Below are positions 5,706 through 13,726 of a DNA stretch of 31,555 nucleotides, one piece after another. The notes below the pieces were generated by a model that was not told where the DNA came from, searched no databases, and saw nothing but the letters and a program-made list of their open reading frames with translations. This DNA is from Bacteroidales bacterium UBA1035. Lineage in GTDB: Bacteria; Bacteroidota; Bacteroidia; Bacteroidales; Dysgonomonadaceae. Made by a program: the position numbers and the translations under genes. The DNA is taken from contig DCEG01000073.1 in the NCBI GenBank assembly GCA_002316835.1, positions 1 to 31,555 on the forward strand, read 5' to 3'. How positions within the stretch are numbered: position 1 is the stretch's first letter; every line of letters begins with the position of its first letter.

Positions 5706-7346
5706 TTATAATTTAAATCTTACAGTCTTTTGCGTGTAAGGTGATTTGAATACAAAATGTACAAATTTATTTGTTTTTCTTATTTCATCGGGAATGGAAA
5801 TGTTAAGTATTTCATTTTCAAATTTGTGTTGAGAAATCAGATTCCCTGATTCATCCAATAGATTTACCTGATAAGCATCCAGCGAAAAATCCGGTTCAGT
5901 GAGTGTTATCAAATAATTGTCTCTTGCAGGACGAGTTATTGAAAAGTACTTTTCTGTAACCGATTTTTCGTTTACATTCAGTTTACCCAGTACTTCTCTC
6001 ATAGCTTTTCCAAAGTCTGGAATGCCGTATCCGTAAACTGAATCGGGTTTAGCATATCTGTCTGACGAGCGTTTGATAATTTCCAGCACATCCGAGCGAT
6101 TCATTTCTGGATCAATCGACCACAACGAAGCCACCAATCCCGCCACAAAAGGTGATGAAAGTGATGTGCCATTCGTGTAATCAACTAATCCGTTATATCC
6201 TATCGTTACAGTGCCCCTGCCCACCGAAACAATGTCGGGTTTCACCCGATTATCGGCTGTGAAACCTTTCGAACTGAACGATGCAATAACGCTATCGGTT
6301 CCTACTGCACCCACTGTTAGAGCGTTTTTTGCATCGGCCGGAGCCGATACTTTTTGCCACGGTTTATTGCCTTCGTTTCCGGCGCTGATAACCAAGATCA
6401 TCCCCTTTTCATACGCCTTATCTGCAGCCTGAGACATAAAAGATGTTTTTCCGTCTAAATCCTCGTGTTTGTAATTCAGGCTTTTATCATCGAAAGCAGT
6501 ATATCCCAACGAAGTATTTACCAAGTCTGTACCGATGCTGTCTGCGTACTCAATGGCGCGAACCCAGTAATCTTCTTCCACAGGAAACTCGCTCGAGGAA
6601 TCTTCCGATCTAAGCAGATGGTACATTGTCGATGGTGCTGATCCCATCATGATTTTAGGCAAGTTAACCGCCATGGTTGAAAAGACTTTAGTTCCGTGGT
6701 CGCTGGATGCAAAAATATCGCCTTCGGGAACAAAACTTTTGAATCCGATTATGTTAATTCTTCCGAATTGCGGAATAACATCCGCATTTGTGAATCCGGC
6801 ATCGATGACCGCAACGTTTATGCCTTTGCCGGTGAATCCGCTTAGCGACATCTCTCTGGCATTGTGTAGGGCAAATTGCTCATCAGTGAGACCGAAATAA
6901 TTTTCCGAGCCATTTTCTTCAAGGCAGTCGGGCAGGCCAAGACGCGGACGGACAGAATTGTGGAAATTTCGTTCAATTCCGCGCCAAACGTATTTTGCGG
7001 AATCTACAAAAGAGAGTTTGACGATATCTTTTATTTGTGCGCTGTCTTTCAGTTGCACTGTGATGGTTTTAAACCATTTGCTGTGAGAAACAGGCTTCCC
7101 GCCGGCACTTATTATCAGGTTGAAATAATCGGGAGATATGGGGAAATCGGTCTCATCGATTTTTACTTGTTGCTGTTTTTTGCGTTCGATAGCCTTTGAG
7201 GTTAAGAATTTCTCGGGTTTGGATACGGAAAATCCGGTTTCGCCCTTGTCTTTTAGATAAACACGAAACTTGTATTGTTGCTGTGGGTTTTGAGCAGATA
7301 ACGAAATGCTGAATAGCAGTAAGAGTACGATGTGCAATGATCTCAT
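5706..7346 (-). CDS. Secreted subtilisin-like serine protease (S8)
   Basis: A 546-residue protein. Residues 1-18 are a Sec signal peptide (LHIVLLLLFSISLSAQ). An N-terminal propeptide-like region (about 25-165) is followed by the S8 catalytic domain. The triad is Asp182 (VAVIDAGF), His217 (SSDHGTKVF) and Ser395 (NGTSLSSPFVAG), with Asn324 (ISAGNEGN) for the oxyanion hole. The last ~75 residues are beta-rich. They show an NPA-like RPARDNYLITL, a VNLLDESGNLI strand and a final KTVRFKL, a pattern like a diverged type IX secretion (type A) sorting domain, so export to the surface is plausible. The upstream in-frame ATG at 7382 is rejected because the -7 box lies between it and 7346. Confidence 0.93.
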   Translation of the reverse strand: MRSLHIVLLLLFSISLSAQNPQQQYKFRVYLKDKGETGFSVSKPEKFLTSKAIERKKQQQVKIDETDFPISPDYFNLIISAGGKPVSHSKWFKTITVQLKDSAQIKDIVKLSFVDSAKYVWRGIERNFHNSVRPRLGLPDCLEENGSENYFGLTDEQFALHNAREMSLSGFTGKGINVAVIDAGFTNADVIPQFGRINIIGFKSFVPEGDIFASSDHGTKVFSTMAVNLPKIMMGSAPSTMYHLLRSEDSSSEFPVEEDYWVRAIEYADSIGTDLVNTSLGYTAFDDKSLNYKHEDLDGKTSFMSQAADKAYEKGMILVISAGNEGNKPWQKVSAPADAKNALTVGAVGTDSVIASFSSKGFTADNRVKPDIVSVGRGTVTIGYNGLVDYTNGTSLSSPFVAGLVASLWSIDPEMNRSDVLEIIKRSSDRYAKPDSVYGYGIPDFGKAMREVLGKLNVNEKSVTEKYFSITRPARDNYLITLTEPDFSLDAYQVNLLDESGNLISQHKFENEILNISIPDEIRKTNKFVHFVFKSPYTQKTVRFKL

Positions 7347-7371
7347 CCTTTCACAATAAACGATTGAATGA

Positions 7372-7379
7372 CAAATATA
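7372..7379 (-). promoter_or_regulatory. -7 box (TATATTTG) of the protease gene
   Basis: The minus strand reads TATATTTG 25 nt before the chosen ATG, immediately after the T-run of the preceding operon's terminator. It fixes the protease start at 7346. Confidence 0.7.
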
Positions 7380-7382
7380 CAT

Positions 7383-7417
7383 AAAAAAACCGTCTGACCG
7401 ATTTTCGGATCAGACGG
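7383..7417 (-). terminator. Intrinsic terminator of the sigma/DUF4252 operon
   Basis: On the minus strand CCGTCTGA...TCAGACGG forms a strong stem, extended by CCGA/TCGG around an AAA loop with one bulge, and is followed by seven T. It ends the operon that starts at 9401. Confidence 0.9.
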
Positions 7418-7452
7418 ATTTGCAAAATTTATTCGAAATGCGGTGTGTGTAG

Positions 7453-7929
7453 TTATTTATTAAATCCTTCCGTCATTTGTTGAATATCTTGAAGCGTGAA
7501 ATTTCCTAAAAACTGCATAATCACATTTTCGCCATCGTTTCCGGCAACGATCATAATGAGTTCGCGAATGTCTTCAGGTTTACCTTTCATAAAGAAATTG
7601 ATGTTATCGTTCTCATCTGATTTTACACGCATCAGCAGCTCGTAATCGTTACCTTTTACCCGGTTATTTGCGAGCGAAAGCATTTGCGGGGCAATTTTTT
7701 GATCTTCCGATGTGAGAATAAGTATTGATGACAGTTTGTTCAAAAAACCGCCAACATTAACGCCCCCGTAATCCATTTTTGAATTTTTTGGAATCATCGA
7801 TAACATTGTTTTCGAAATGTATACCGATGTTACACCGTCCATATCCGAAAATTGTTCAAACGGATTTTTTTGTGCAAAAGTGAGCGAGAAGCTCGTTAGC
7901 AGCAATATAGATAAAATTATTTTTTTCAT
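7453..7929 (-). CDS. DUF4252 domain exported protein (downstream copy)
   Basis: A 158-residue protein. A signal peptide (about 1-19, ending SLTFAQ) is followed by a DUF4252-type domain covering most of the rest, with SVYISKTMLSMIP near 35-47 and a C-terminal FTLQDIQQMTEGF. The family is confined largely to Bacteroidota, is of unknown function, and is typically found near ECF sigma factors. It is a paralogue of the gene at 8931-9401: both carry SVYISK/SVKVMS-like, E-L-L-M/K and LIIVSMGN/LIMIVAGND elements. It is the last gene of the operon, 12 bp after the anti-sigma-like gene. Confidence 0.88.
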   Translation of the reverse strand: MKKIILSILLLTSFSLTFAQKNPFEQFSDMDGVTSVYISKTMLSMIPKNSKMDYGGVNVGGFLNKLSSILILTSEDQKIAPQMLSLANNRVKGNDYELLMRVKSDENDNINFFMKGKPEDIRELIMIVAGNDGENVIMQFLGNFTLQDIQQMTEGFNK

Positions 7930-7941
7930 ATGTTAATTGTT

Positions 7942-8448
7942 TTATTTGGTTGATTTGTTAATAATTTCTTGTGCTTTTTCCAATTGTGCATTTGCTTTTT
8001 CTACCGATTCTGTTCCTTTAGAAAAGTTTTCAGAAAAAAGTTGTAATGCGTCCATAGTTGCCCGATAAGCGTCATCGGGATTGTTGTATGTGTCCGTAAA
8101 AAACACCGGATCTGCTTGTTGGCTTTTCTGGAATTGTCTCACTCCCAAAATAAGTGCTAACGATGCTGCAACGCCAATTGCCCAATATTTTATATGAAGT
8201 GTTTTTATCTTTTTTTCCGATGAGTTTTCCTCTTTAAATGAATCGATCAGTGATTCTATATCCCTGCTGGATTCTAGTGGAATATCTACTGCCGTCTCAT
8301 GCAAAGCGCGGAACAATCTTTTATCGGATAAAAACTCGTCGGGAGTATTTTCCTGAAGAAGAAAATCTGCAAGTGCTTTCTCTTCTTCCAAAGAAGTTTC
8401 TCCCTGATAGAACTTTTCTAATAAGTCTTTTATATTATTCGTATCCAT
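7942..8448 (-). CDS. Single-pass membrane protein, likely anti-sigma factor
   Basis: A 168-residue protein. A cytosolic part (about 1-86) begins with IKDLLEKFYQGETSLEEEKALADFL, the pattern of the N-terminal helices in Bacteroidota anti-sigma-like proteins. One transmembrane helix follows (about 88-104), then a periplasmic tail (about 105-168) predicted helical and rich in N, E and K. It overlaps the end of the ECF sigma gene by 14 bp, the usual place for a cognate anti-sigma factor. The classical zinc anti-sigma motif (HxxxCxxC) is absent. Regulation of the neighbouring sigma factor is inferred from order and topology. Confidence 0.78.
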   Translation of the reverse strand: MDTNNIKDLLEKFYQGETSLEEEKALADFLLQENTPDEFLSDKRLFRALHETAVDIPLESSRDIESLIDSFKEENSSEKKIKTLHIKYWAIGVAASLALILGVRQFQKSQQADPVFFTDTYNNPDDAYRATMDALQLFSENFSKGTESVEKANAQLEKAQEIINKSTK

Positions 8449-8941
8449 TTCCGTTTCTGTTTAATTTTTCTTTCATCGTTCGCCTCGCCCTTGATAACAA
8501 CTGCCGGATATTGACCTCTGTTTGTCCTGTGGTTTCGGCAATCTCAGTAATCGACATATCGGCAAAGTGCCTGAGTTTAATTGCTTCCTGTTGCGTTTGG
8601 GGTAGAGTGGTTATACATTTCATTAAATTGGATAATTCGTTGCGGGCATCAATTCTTTCTTCTTCCCGATGTTCGCAAACCATGTCTTTATTTTCGATAA
8701 CTGATGTCGCTTTGCGGCGATTGTTCCTCAGCAGATCAATTGATACATTTTTGGTCATTGTTACCACAAATGCTTCATCGTTGCGTACGTTTTCGAGATT
8801 GTTTCTCTGCTCCCAAAGCTTTATGAACACTTCCTGCGAAACATCATTTGCGTCATCATTGTTCTCGAGAATATTGTACGAAATTCGATAAATCAATGAA
8901 TGAAACGATAAGAAGCGTTTTTTAAATTCGTCATTGCCCAT
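8435..8941 (-). CDS. ECF-type RNA polymerase sigma factor
   Basis: A 168-residue sigma-70 family protein of the extracytoplasmic function group. Region 2 (about 10-75) shows LIYRISYNILENNDDANDVSQEVFIKLWEQR-like residues for core binding and -10 recognition. Region 4 (about 105-158) has LPQTQQEAIKLRHFADMSITEIAETTG and the recognition helix VNIRQLLSRARRTMKEKL. It overlaps the upstream DUF4252 gene by 11 bp and the downstream anti-sigma-like gene by 14 bp. Such factors redirect polymerase to envelope stress or other surface functions. Its targets are unknown but may include its own operon, which lacks a TAnnTTTG box. Confidence 0.95.
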   Translation of the reverse strand: MGNDEFKKRFLSFHSLIYRISYNILENNDDANDVSQEVFIKLWEQRNNLENVRNDEAFVVTMTKNVSIDLLRNNRRKATSVIENKDMVCEHREEERIDARNELSNLMKCITTLPQTQQEAIKLRHFADMSITEIAETTGQTEVNIRQLLSRARRTMKEKLNRNGNGYE

Positions 8942-9401
8942 TATTGTTCGAGTTCACTAATTTTTGTACATCTTCAGGTCTTATTTTTCCTTTGATGCGT
9001 ACGAGAGCAGGTTCATTGCCCATGGAAACAATTATCAATTCGCGGATGGCGTCGTTTTGAATTCGCGCTAGAATTCTTGTTTTTTCATCTTTTTCGTTGG
9101 CTTTCAGCAGAACTTCGTATTTGTCATCATTCAGTCTTTCAGCCAGAGCATTGAACCGAAGTTTCACATCTTGAGAGCATTCATCAAACGACATTACTTT
9201 GACGCTCGAAATGTTGAGCCCATCTGCATGTTTCGTCATAAATGGCTTTGCTACAAGCATAAGCAAGCCTCCTACGTTTACTTTCTCAACGTTTTTCTCC
9301 TGTGAAAAATGATTATACAGGTGTTCGATTGAAACTTTTGATTGACAAAACAGGGATGCTGACAATAAACCGCACAATAAGATCAGTGATAGACGTTTCA
9401 T
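8931..9401 (-). CDS. DUF4252 domain exported protein (upstream copy)
   Basis: A 156-residue protein from the ATG at 9401. The start is chosen because a signal peptide (MKRLSLILLCGLLSASLFCQ) begins there, while an in-frame TTG eight codons earlier only adds a polar extension. The mature part matches the DUF4252 pattern of the downstream paralogue: GGLLMLVAKPFM, a KYEVLLKANEKDEKT strand, ELIIVSMGNEPALVRIKG and a C-terminal PEDVQKLV. It is the first gene of the sigma operon and overlaps the sigma gene by 11 bp. A periplasmic or envelope role is inferred from the signal peptide; the function is unknown. Confidence 0.87.
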   Translation of the reverse strand: MKRLSLILLCGLLSASLFCQSKVSIEHLYNHFSQEKNVEKVNVGGLLMLVAKPFMTKHADGLNISSVKVMSFDECSQDVKLRFNALAERLNDDKYEVLLKANEKDEKTRILARIQNDAIRELIIVSMGNEPALVRIKGKIRPEDVQKLVNSNNNGQ

Positions 9402-9488
9402 AAAGTTTTTATTTTGATAAAACAAATAGGAAATTTTCTCCTTTTAAAAAGAAGACGGAAGTGGATTAGATTTGTGACAAGAAATGTG

Positions 9489-9698
9489 CTATTTTTTGAA
9501 ATTTTCCCGATTTTTTTCTCTTCGCTTAAGCACGAAGTGGAGCAAAATAGCTAAAGCAAGGCATACTCCGATAATTATCCAAAACTCTTTAAGGTTACCC
9601 GATTCTTTGTAATTAGGATATCCTATAACAGCCATAACAATTGCATAGATTGCCAAAGCCAATGGCAGGAATATATGCTTCTTATTTTTTAGAAACAT
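9489..9698 (-). CDS. Small two-helix membrane protein
   Basis: A 69-residue protein with two hydrophobic segments, about 10-27 (IFLPLALAIYAIVMAVIG) and about 38-57 (FWIIIGVCLALAILLHFVL), and a basic C-terminus (RREKNRENFKK). It overlaps the end of the flavodoxin gene by 17 bp, so the two are probably translationally coupled. No family was recognised. It is the last gene of its unit; the next gene on the same strand begins 87 bp further on. Confidence 0.72.
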   Translation of the reverse strand: MFLKNKKHIFLPLALAIYAIVMAVIGYPNYKESGNLKEFWIIIGVCLALAILLHFVLKRREKNRENFKK

Positions 9699-10188
9699 CG
9701 GTCGGATTTATTTTTTTTGCGAATTCCTTTATTTTCTCTTTCGAGATAGAAGAAACAAGTTCTCCCGATGCAGCCATCCGTCTTGTAATAATTTTCTCCC
9801 AGAAAGAGAGTCTGGATTTATCAACTACTCCTCCAAAATAATCGCTAACCATAGCGCTGCTGATCAGTGCCGGTGGAAAAGCCTCTTTTAATTCTCTTTC
9901 AGCTCTTTCATCGGAATACAGGCAGCAGATAAAAAGTCCAAGACGTTTTTTGGTAAGAACATCGAGATTCATTTCACAAAATTCAGAAACCGATTTCTGA
10001 ATTTTTCCCTGATATATGGAACCACCGATAATGATTGAATCGTACGTTGATGCATCGGGAAACGATTCCCGATTATTTAGGTTGCAGATATCGACTTTAC
10101 CGTCGATCAAATTGAATAGTTCCCGCGCACACCTCTCCACATTCCCGTGACGGGAAGCATAAACAATAAGTGTGTTATCCGTAGCCAT
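9682..10188 (-). CDS. Flavodoxin-fold protein, HemG-like
   Basis: A 168-residue protein with a flavodoxin fold. The N-terminal strand and phosphate loop are LIVYASRHGNVERCA (about 7-21). The second signature SIIIGGSIYQGKIQKSVSEF (about 51-70) and GLFICCLYSD near 83-92 follow the pattern of menaquinone-dependent protoporphyrinogen oxidase HemG, which oxidises protoporphyrinogen IX in haem synthesis using FMN. Similar flavodoxin proteins without that role are common in Bacteroidota, so the specific activity is uncertain. No other haem gene is adjacent. It lies 37 bp after pepD and overlaps the small membrane protein gene. Confidence 0.82.
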   Translation of the reverse strand: MATDNTLIVYASRHGNVERCARELFNLIDGKVDICNLNNRESFPDASTYDSIIIGGSIYQGKIQKSVSEFCEMNLDVLTKKRLGLFICCLYSDERAERELKEAFPPALISSAMVSDYFGGVVDKSRLSFWEKIITRRMAASGELVSSISKEKIKEFAKKINPTDVSKK

Positions 10189-10225
10189 CTTATTTTTTTA
10201 TGAAGAAGTGTGAGCGGGATAGATT

Positions 10226-11689
10226 TTATTTCACATTTTCTAAAATTGCCAGTAGGTAATCGTAAGATTTTCCTACTGCCGGAATATGTACCGCTTCGTC
10301 TGGCGAATGCGCGCCTGTAATAGTTGGACCGAACGAAACAATATCGAGTTTGTGTCCTGCGTTCGATTGAATGATCCCGCATTCCAGCCCGGCGTGAATA
10401 ACGTTTACGTTGGGACGTTCACCGTATTTTTCCATATAAGTTTTTGTCATCGTGGTAAGCAATTCCGAGTTTGCATCGGGTTGCCAACCGGGATAAGCGC
10501 CATCGAATTCCACTTTGGCACCGGCAAGCATAAATACGCTTTCAACCGACGAACAAACCCACTCTTTGCGGCTTTCCGATGAACTGCGAACCAGCAATTT
10601 CACATCAATTTGTCCTTCCGATGATTGAACCAATGCCAGGTTAAGCGAACTTTCCACCACACCCGGGAAATCGGCAAGCATACTGATTACACCGTTGGGA
10701 CAACCTTCCACAGCATTAATCAAATCGTCCTGAACTTCGATAGGCAGTAGCGATTTTGGCAAATCTGCTTTTTCTGCTTTAAAAGAAATGGCGTTTTCGA
10801 TACTCGCAAATTCTTCACGGAAAAGCGATTCGTACTCGCTCACCAAATCAACAAGATCATCCGAGAGCTGTTCGGGAATGGTAATCACCGCAAACGATTC
10901 TCGTGGAATGGCGTTTCGCAGCGATCCGCCGTGAATACTGGCTAAACGAGCTTCGTAATTTCTGACAATATCCTTCAGAAAACGGTTCATTAATTTATTG
11001 GCATTCGCGTGTCCCAAGTGGATCTGTGTTCCCGAGTGTCCACCTTTTAAGCCGGTAAGGTTGATTTTGAAAGCAACATCGCCTTTCTCAATTTCTTCAT
11101 CGGGTTTAAACTGGAACGATACATTAACATCTGTTCCGCCGGCACAACCCACGCAAAGATCGCCGTCTTCTTCGGTATCCAGATTCAGCATCATAGTGCC
11201 GCTCAAAAAACCCTTTTGCAAGCCAAATGCACCGTCCATTCCCACTTCTTCGTCAACCGTAAAAAGTGCTTCAATAGGCGGATGATTCAGCAAACTGTCT
11301 TCCAGCACAGCCATCATCATGGCACAGCCGATGCCGTTATCTGCTCCCAGCGTTGTGGAGCGGGCTTTCACCCATTCGCCGTCAATATATGTCTTAATTG
11401 GGTCTGTGCCAAAATCGTGCGTAACGTCGGAGTTTTTCTGCGGAACCATATCCAGATGCGATTGAAGAATTACGGTTTTGCCGCTTTCGTATCCTTTCGA
11501 TGCCGGTTTTTTAATGAGCACGTTTCCTGCTTTATCCTTTTTGGTTTCCAGATTAAGCGATTTACCAAAATCCATTACAAATTTTGTAACTTCTTCCATT
11601 TGTCCGGTCGGACGCGGAATTTGATTTAATTCATGAAAGTATTTCCAAACACTTTGGGGACTTAAGCTTAAAATTTCTGATGTTGCCAT
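10226..11689 (-). CDS. pepD: Aminoacyl-histidine dipeptidase (Xaa-His dipeptidase, M20C)
   Basis: A 487-residue zinc peptidase of the M20 family that hydrolyses dipeptides such as Xaa-His in the cytosol. Metal and catalytic signatures are visible in order: LQSHLDMVPQ (about 74-83), LGADNGIGCAM (about 118-128), TVDEEVGMDGAFGL (about 143-156, with the general-base Glu pair) and HAGLECG and SFGPTITGAHSPDE near the C-terminus. A lid/dimerisation domain lies in the middle (about 205-390) and contains GGHSGTQIHLGHANA. The length is typical of PepD. It starts 9 bp after the flippase-like gene, so it is in the same transcription unit; a functional link is not evident. Confidence 0.96.
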   Translation of the reverse strand: MATSEILSLSPQSVWKYFHELNQIPRPTGQMEEVTKFVMDFGKSLNLETKKDKAGNVLIKKPASKGYESGKTVILQSHLDMVPQKNSDVTHDFGTDPIKTYIDGEWVKARSTTLGADNGIGCAMMMAVLEDSLLNHPPIEALFTVDEEVGMDGAFGLQKGFLSGTMMLNLDTEEDGDLCVGCAGGTDVNVSFQFKPDEEIEKGDVAFKINLTGLKGGHSGTQIHLGHANANKLMNRFLKDIVRNYEARLASIHGGSLRNAIPRESFAVITIPEQLSDDLVDLVSEYESLFREEFASIENAISFKAEKADLPKSLLPIEVQDDLINAVEGCPNGVISMLADFPGVVESSLNLALVQSSEGQIDVKLLVRSSSESRKEWVCSSVESVFMLAGAKVEFDGAYPGWQPDANSELLTTMTKTYMEKYGERPNVNVIHAGLECGIIQSNAGHKLDIVSFGPTITGAHSPDEAVHIPAVGKSYDYLLAILENVK

Positions 11690-11698
11690 AATTAGTAT

Positions 11699-12721
11699 TT
11701 ATTTTTTTTGATTTTCAATTGTCTGCAATCCTAGATTTTCCTTTTTCCGCTTCACGTAAGGAAGAGCTAAAATCCCTATCACGCCCAGCAGGATGATCCA
11801 AACCGATTGAACGGTGAAAACTGTTCCGGCAAATGCGCTGGCTTCCTCATACCCAACACCGAGGATAATCAGCGAAGAGATTACCATAAAGTGCCACGTG
11901 CCGACACCTCCCTGAACGGGAACAGCAACACCGACGTTGCTCATGGCATAAACAATCCACCCGATTATCGGACCCAGATTCTTCGTGAAATCGAAGGCGA
12001 AAAAGCAAATGTAAAAATACACATAAAAACTCAACCAAGCCAGAATGGTATAGATTATTATCTTTTTTTTCGATTTCATCTTAGCAATCAGTGTCATATC
12101 ATACTTGACAATCTGAAGGAAATTATTTACTTTTTTCACTACCGGATTTTCTTTAAAGTAGGTAAACATCACAAAAATTCCGACGATAATCAGTGCCAGT
12201 AACAGATATAACCAGGCGGAAGTGAATATTCCCGTAAGATTTTCGGCGAAGCCGGGATTTTGATGAAAATAAGTAACAAAAAAATCGACATAAAGCGCCA
12301 GGCTGATGATAACGAGAACAACGCCTGCTAGAATATCAAGAATTTTATCTACAAAAAAAGTCTCAAAAGTTTTGCCAAACGGAATCTGATCGTATTTAGT
12401 TACTATCCCGCATCGCCAAAGATCTCCGGCGCGGGGCAAAAGAAAATTTACAGCATAATTACCGAACGTAGCAAACACAATACTCTCTCTCTTTGGATTA
12501 TAACCCAGCGAATTAAGAAAAAGTTCCCAGCGTAGGGCACGGAAATAATTACCCAGCAAACCGAATATGAGCGATGAAGCAATAATCCCAAAGTGAGCGG
12601 ATTTGGCTATTTCCCAAACCTCCTTGAAGCTGGTTTTACGATAAAGTAACCAGAATATGGCTATGCCAAGTGCAAGAGAAAATACAGTTTTAAGAATATC
12701 CTGTATGCGCTTTGAGTTCAT
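11699..12721 (-). CDS. Flippase-like membrane protein (LPG synthase TM domain / UPF0104)
   Basis: A 340-residue protein with about eight membrane segments, spread from residue about 10 to 315. It has the family features LRALRWELFLNSLGYNP-type loop (here FRALRWELFLNSLGYNPKR, about 65-83), a PRAGDLWRCGIVTKY motif (about 97-111) and a VQGGVGTWHF motif (about 270-279). These match the membrane domain of lysylphosphatidylglycerol synthetase-like proteins without the synthetase part, which are thought to move lipids or glycolipids across the inner membrane. It heads the unit with pepD. Its promoter faces that of rsmA, with an inverted repeat between them. Confidence 0.88.
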   Translation of the reverse strand: MNSKRIQDILKTVFSLALGIAIFWLLYRKTSFKEVWEIAKSAHFGIIASSLIFGLLGNYFRALRWELFLNSLGYNPKRESIVFATFGNYAVNFLLPRAGDLWRCGIVTKYDQIPFGKTFETFFVDKILDILAGVVLVIISLALYVDFFVTYFHQNPGFAENLTGIFTSAWLYLLLALIIVGIFVMFTYFKENPVVKKVNNFLQIVKYDMTLIAKMKSKKKIIIYTILAWLSFYVYFYICFFAFDFTKNLGPIIGWIVYAMSNVGVAVPVQGGVGTWHFMVISSLIILGVGYEEASAFAGTVFTVQSVWIILLGVIGILALPYVKRKKENLGLQTIENQKK

Positions 12722-12756
12722 TGAGTGATTTAATCAGATCTTTCGCGAATAGCTGT

Positions 12757-12764
12757 CAAAGGTA
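12757..12764 (-). promoter_or_regulatory. -7 box (TACCTTTG) of the flippase-pepD unit
   Basis: The minus strand reads TACCTTTG 35 nt upstream of the ATG at 12721. Confidence 0.65.
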
Positions 12765-12765
12765 A

Positions 12766-12791
12766 AAAATAGGGCTAAAAAGCACTATTTT
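12766..12791. promoter_or_regulatory. Inverted repeat in the divergent promoter region
   Basis: AAAATAG (12766-12772) is inverted at 12785-12791 (CTATTTT), with inner GC/GC pairs and a 6-nt loop. It sits just upstream of the flippase gene's -7 box, an operator-like position. The composition is AT-rich, so it is only a candidate. Confidence 0.35.
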
Positions 12792-12848
12792 AACTTATTG
12801 TTCTATCCTTTTTTAGCTGTTGATTGCCAAAATTTTTAAATATTTAGT

Positions 12849-12856
12849 TACCTTTG
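12849..12856 (+). promoter_or_regulatory. -7 box (TACCTTTG) of rsmA
   Basis: TACCTTTG lies 35 nt before the rsmA ATG. A TTG at 12824-12826 gives a possible -33 with a 22-bp spacer. Confidence 0.65.
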
Positions 12857-12891
12857 CGGCCGTAAAGATAGCTAATAATCGCTAATTGACA

Positions 12892-13698
12892 ATGATATCG
12901 GTAAAACCTAAAAAAAATCTCGGGCAGCATTTCCTGAAAGATTCAGCAATTGCAAGTCGTATTGCCGACACGCTCGATACTTTTGCGCCGCTTCCTATTC
13001 TGGAAGTGGGGCCGGGAACCGGTATGCTTACACAATTTCTGCTGCCCAAAGAAAGAAACCTGACGGTGGTGGAGGTCGATAGGGAGTCTGTTGCTTATCT
13101 GAAAGAGAATTTTCCTCAATTAAACGGAAATATTTTGCAGCAAAACTTCCTGACAATGGATTTTGCAAAATACTATGATGGATCATTCTGTGTTATAGGA
13201 AATTATCCTTACAACATATCATCACAAATTTTCTTTAAAGTACTCGACAACAAAGATCAGATTCCTTGTTGTTCGGGCATGATACAAAAGGAAGTGGCTG
13301 AACGCATGACTGCTTCTCCCGGTAGTAAAGCTTACGGCATACTCAGTGTTTTGCTGCAGGCGTGGTACGATATTGAGTACCTTTTCACGGTAAGCGAACA
13401 GGCGTTTATCCCTCCGCCCAAGGTCAAATCGGCAGTTGTGCGGCTCACGCGAAACAAGCGAAAGCGGCTCAACTGCAACGAAAAACTGTTCAAGTCGGTA
13501 GTGAAAACAAGTTTCAACCAGCGACGAAAAATGCTGCGAAACTCCATAAAGTCGCTACTGCCCGAAGAAAGCCCTTTGCCCGATGACCCGATGCTCACGA
13601 AACGTCCCGAGCAGTTGTCCATCGAACAATTCGAACAGCTAACGAACTTGCTCGAACCATTAACCGGCAAAAATTTCTCGGAAGAAAACAAGAACTGA
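12892..13698 (+). CDS. rsmA: 16S rRNA (adenine1518/1519-N6)-dimethyltransferase
   Basis: A 268-residue SAM-dependent enzyme (KsgA) that dimethylates two adjacent adenines near the 3' end of 16S rRNA as a late check of 30S assembly. The N-terminal KKNLGQHFLKD (7-17) is diagnostic. Motif I EVGPGTG (38-44) binds SAM. NYPYNIS (104-110) is the catalytic N-[LI]-P-[YF]-type motif with Tyr in place of the usual Leu or Pro. The C-terminal helical domain contains FIPPPKVKSAVVRL and FNQRRKMLRNSIK. The ATG at 12892 is preferred over an in-frame TTG two codons earlier. corA follows after 28 bp, so cotranscription is likely. Confidence 0.97.
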   Translation: MISVKPKKNLGQHFLKDSAIASRIADTLDTFAPLPILEVGPGTGMLTQFLLPKERNLTVVEVDRESVAYLKENFPQLNGNILQQNFLTMDFAKYYDGSFCVIGNYPYNISSQIFFKVLDNKDQIPCCSGMIQKEVAERMTASPGSKAYGILSVLLQAWYDIEYLFTVSEQAFIPPPKVKSAVVRLTRNKRKRLNCNEKLFKSVVKTSFNQRRKMLRNSIKSLLPEESPLPDDPMLTKRPEQLSIEQFEQLTNLLEPLTGKNFSEENKN

Positions 13699-13726
13699 TT
13701 ATTCATCGATTAAAAACCGAAACATC

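Noticed and set aside
7347..7382. Extended protease start at 7382
   Set aside because: The -7 box at 7372-7379 lies between this ATG and the signal peptide start; the extra residues are not signal-like.
10107..10382. A 91-codon minus frame overlapping pepD and the flavodoxin gene
   Set aside because: It overlaps the coding sequence of two well-supported genes in another frame, without a family match.
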